Shown: positions 62,501-64,000 of the stretch, one piece after another
How positions within the stretch are numbered: position 1 is the first letter of the stretch
Layout of the letters: every line of letters begins with the position of its first letter
Assembly: GCA_964036195.1 (NCBI GenBank)
Contig: OZ038456.1
Location: 16,492,001-16,556,000, forward strand
Source: Sphaerolaimus hirsutus
Lineage: Eukaryota > Nematoda > Chromadorea > Monhysterida > Sphaerolaimidae
Reading direction: 5' to 3'
DNA: 64,000 bases
Notes under the pieces: model-generated
Seen by the model: only the letters and a program-made list of their open reading frames with translations
Database searches by the model: none
Told to the model about the DNA's origin: nothing
Program-made: the position numbers and the translations under genes

Positions 62501-64000
62501 AGGCATTCCTGCAGATCAGCCTGCAGGACAGAGACAGAGATGTGACCAGATTTCTTTGGTACAAAGATGCCACAAAGGCTTCAATGGAAGACAATATCCA
62601 GATATACAGATTTGCCAGAGTACCATTTGGAGTGATATGCAGCCCAGCGCTGCTGGCTTTGACAGTTAGGTATCACCTGAATCAGGCTGGCACAGAAAAT
62701 GCTCATCTGATCGATGAGAATCTGTATGTGGACAATCTTATCCTCAGTGTGGGCACTGAGGAGAAAGCCATTGAATTGTACCATGAGTCAAAAGTGCTGT
62801 TCACACAGGCTCAGATGAACGTAAGAGAGTGGAACAGCAACAGCAGAGAATTTATGATGCAAATAAAAGAGAATGATAAAGCAAAAGAGACAGAAACTAC
62901 TGTGCTTGGCATGAAATGGAGCACAGAAACTGATCAGATGTGGCTAAAAATGCCAAAATCAATTCAACAGTCAGAGTCAGAAAGTGAACAGAAATGGCTA
63001 CCACCTACCAAAAGAGTGGTGGCAAAAGTCACAGCAGGATGCTTTGACCCAATGGGGCTGGTTAGTCCAGTCATGCTGCCAGCAAAGAGGTTCCTGCAGA
63101 CATTGTGGCAAGCAGGACCAAGTGAAAAAGAATGGGATGCACCACTAACAGATGAGCAAACAGAAAAATGGCAGCAACTGGAAAAGGAGTTGATCCAGAT
63201 TGGAGACATCAAATTTGACAGAAAATTACATCTCAATTTGGATAGACCAGTGAGATTACACATCTTCGTGGATGCATCAGCAATTGCATACAGCGCAGTG
63301 GCATATCTGTGCCAGATACAGCCTGATTGCCAATATGAAGTGAGTCTGCTGTACTCGAGACTCAGGCTGGCTCCCAAAAAGCCAGAGATTACAATCCCAA
63401 GGCTAGAGCTGTTGGCCATGTTGATTGGCAGCAGAATGGTGAAATTCATTCACAAGGAAATGAGCCACATCAAGTTTAATGCAACAATACTATGGTCAGA
63501 TTCAGCATGCTGTCTGAAGTGGCTGACCACAGCAAAACCACTGGCATGTTTTGTCAAGAACAGGCTTGATGAGATTGAGAAAATTAGAGCAGGGACAGCC
63601 AATATGCACATTAGACATGTGGCTGGATGGGAGAACCCAGCAGACATGGCAACAAGAGGAATGAGTATGACAGAACTGGAGAACAGCCAGCTTTGGTGGC
63701 ATGGACCAGAATGGCTCCAAACTGGAGTGTGGCCAGAGCCAAGAGTGGATCCAGTCACACCAGAATTGATGGCAGAAATCAAAAAAGAGGAACTGAAATG
63801 CCCAAAGTCCAGTCCAATTTACCTGGGGGTAACACAGCAACTGCTAGACCACCCAGAAGAGCACAATCTGATCTCAGGGGAGTTGAATCCATTGAGGATT
63901 AGGTTGTATCGTTTCTCATCACTGCAGAGACTGCTGGGTACAACAGTGCATGTGATGAGGTTTGTGAAAAAGATGTGCAGAAAAAAGAGCAGTCAGCAAA
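59563..64000 (+). CDS. BEL/Pao gag-pol polyprotein, open for 1479 codons, incomplete at right edge
   Basis: Starts MASPTGHIRKN and has no stop before the window ends. Gag begins with a coiled-coil-rich region and a DUF1759-like segment (LQVEQFSGEIVKFRGWWQMF, ~residue 170). Three Cys/His clusters follow near 415-490, two of canonical C-x2-C-x4-H-x4-C form (CMRCLRKGHPAAQC, CFWCSSNVHCGAMC). The aspartic protease is LDTGSQGTY near 610. RT has LVADIEKAFLQISL near 976 and LYVDNLILSV near 1055 (YVDN in place of YVDD). The Pao-type connector GCFDPMGLVSPVMLPAKRF is near 1158 and RNase H-like FVDASA / LWSDSACCLKWL near 1234-1310. Integrase should follow beyond 64000. The intact frame suggests a young, perhaps competent copy. 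Confidence 0.92.
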   Translation, partial: MASPTGHIRKNIGLAKGRLQQRLNKAIIQYKHAEFATKSNEEKRVELMRVIMSLKTEKAKTEAAMKMVADHQQAWSEAVREVPDDIMEAEQLMFTQKYEEYADLSEAVTDRTTEIDAYIEELTHMMKQCQDQIDQSANATLVQQMAAATVATGAGASSTAQPPPQSANVFGKLQKLQVEQFSGEIVKFRGWWQMFEAHIHGRTDLSDVAKFTYLRNVLRGQAFNMISGLSVTAENYAPAIALLKSRYDQPVVVKNLLMGNMMKLRQARNTSQDLRALYDTIERLMQQFEAMNETVEQSLLLNLLQQKVPPEVLTEMQKELGDETWTVAKFRELFQKQLLIKETVQYAQLNEPQSQQRQGFIPRAPMPQSNNRFQPRNRFQMNRQNENFPRKSTSGMSVIQQNPQNGGQNGGQSLGRPCVFCGDTQNLHYDEKCQRFKTVKDRRMSLMRSERCMRCLRKGHPAAQCKAPIKCFWCSSNVHCGAMCPDKFGGGAPQQRQGPAVKSVWQPSQQVNRVKSNGQSAGRPASNQSRKSTVNCVNVETIQNESETQELETISNTVVTGQQVLQNSTQATKSGNRNMSMLMTAKAVIEKQETEADAENGQLPIQVQTFLDTGSQGTYMTEKVAKRLKLKSTGAHHIQMYTFGNDNPQYKVVQQVEFSMRLRNGQKLDMVADVVPTLTTEQVRIPVSQQDEEYLKRHFPDGSYFADTVPTENGQKCMFKPDVIVGLNYFWDLMSKDARTTRLPSGLYVIPSELGLLVGGAQIAMNRNQMVVDTANPVMVNTIIHQIQRDKWFDEAPLAVAPVPNVKDMDRLDTIGIMDQPDLVEDDEAIKQFNESVKREPDGRYSVKFMYKPNLHELPDNKAMAFKRFRNLTNRLKRDPELLKKIDEIMKTQEEQGVIEKVHEDIMDGRQFHVLPHQPVITPDKVTTKVREVYDASAKQIGSPSLNECMYRGPVILPQLVGMLMRFRMQGVALVADIEKAFLQISLQDRDRDVTRFLWYKDATKASMEDNIQIYRFARVPFGVICSPALLALTVRYHLNQAGTENAHLIDENLYVDNLILSVGTEEKAIELYHESKVLFTQAQMNVREWNSNSREFMMQIKENDKAKETETTVLGMKWSTETDQMWLKMPKSIQQSESESEQKWLPPTKRVVAKVTAGCFDPMGLVSPVMLPAKRFLQTLWQAGPSEKEWDAPLTDEQTEKWQQLEKELIQIGDIKFDRKLHLNLDRPVRLHIFVDASAIAYSAVAYLCQIQPDCQYEVSLLYSRLRLAPKKPEITIPRLELLAMLIGSRMVKFIHKEMSHIKFNATILWSDSACCLKWLTTAKPLACFVKNRLDEIEKIRAGTANMHIRHVAGWENPADMATRGMSMTELENSQLWWHGPEWLQTGVWPEPRVDPVTPELMAEIKKEELKCPKSSPIYLGVTQQLLDHPEEHNLISGELNPLRIRLYRFSSLQRLLGTTVHVMRFVKKMCRKKSSQQ

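Larger units (their letters stand above)
56652..64000 (+). mobile_element. BEL/Pao LTR retrotransposon, 5' part (runs off the window)
   Basis: A putative 5' LTR (56652-58065), a primer-binding site, a long leader and an open gag-pol frame of BEL/Pao type are seen. The integrase and 3' LTR lie outside. Insertion is into the SDR copy B intron after AAATA, the likely 5-bp target duplication. Confidence 0.85.

Noticed and set aside
59323-63840. Minus-strand frames of up to 161 codons
   Set aside because: They are shadows of the BEL/Pao gag-pol frame, which is continuous on the plus strand with all expected motifs.

Overview
This is nuclear DNA of an animal, most likely a small invertebrate. Genes are split by short GT-AG introns. 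The products are animal cell-biology proteins (APC/C, BORC and WASH subunits, COX16, membrane-anchored PTRH2, a microsomal UDP-glycosyltransferase and retinol-dehydrogenase-like SDRs). All mobile elements are of eukaryotic type. A nematode is possible (UBA-containing PTRH2, very close gene spacing), but the sequence alone does not settle the phylum. There is one 200-base assembly gap (44585-44784).

Layout: 1-11.3 kb is AT-rich with no gene found, only short inverted-repeat elements. An SDR gene lies at 11.7-17.1 kb. ANAPC13 (18.9-19.8 kb) and BORCS5 (20.0-24.0 kb) follow. A complete, very young Gypsy-type retrotransposon lies on the minus strand at 24.4-32.9 kb. Next come WASHC3 (34.0-37.2 kb), COX16 (37.9-40.2 kb) and PTRH2 (40.2-43.3 kb); the last two are only 9 bases apart. 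An antisense UGT-like fragment sits at 43.7-44.0 kb and a UGT gene missing its 5' end at 46.3-53.3 kb. A second copy of the SDR gene front (54.6-56.7 kb) is broken by two transposons; one is a BEL/Pao element with an open gag-pol frame running off the right edge. Almost all host genes are on the plus strand. Their products act in different processes, so the cluster is better explained by compactness or co-transcription than by a shared pathway.

The most striking content is the non-autonomous DNA transposons. At least nine hAT-type elements have exact 8-bp target duplications; they belong to several families whose cores are repeats of words found in their own termini. A second family has CCGTATTTCCTCG-type ends, TA target sites and a full length near 390-400 bp. 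A third family, ending in GTGCCAGTYCC/GGRACTGGCAC, has seven copies: three coincide exactly with whole introns (BORCS5 introns 2 and 5, PTRH2 intron 4) and three more lie inside introns. This is how introner-like, intron-generating transposons look. A hAT element in BORCS5 also appears to have supplied a new in-frame 3' splice site.

Gene models were built by hand from splice signals, reading phase and similarity to remembered family members. Exon ends are inferences, although the codon phase closes in every complete model.
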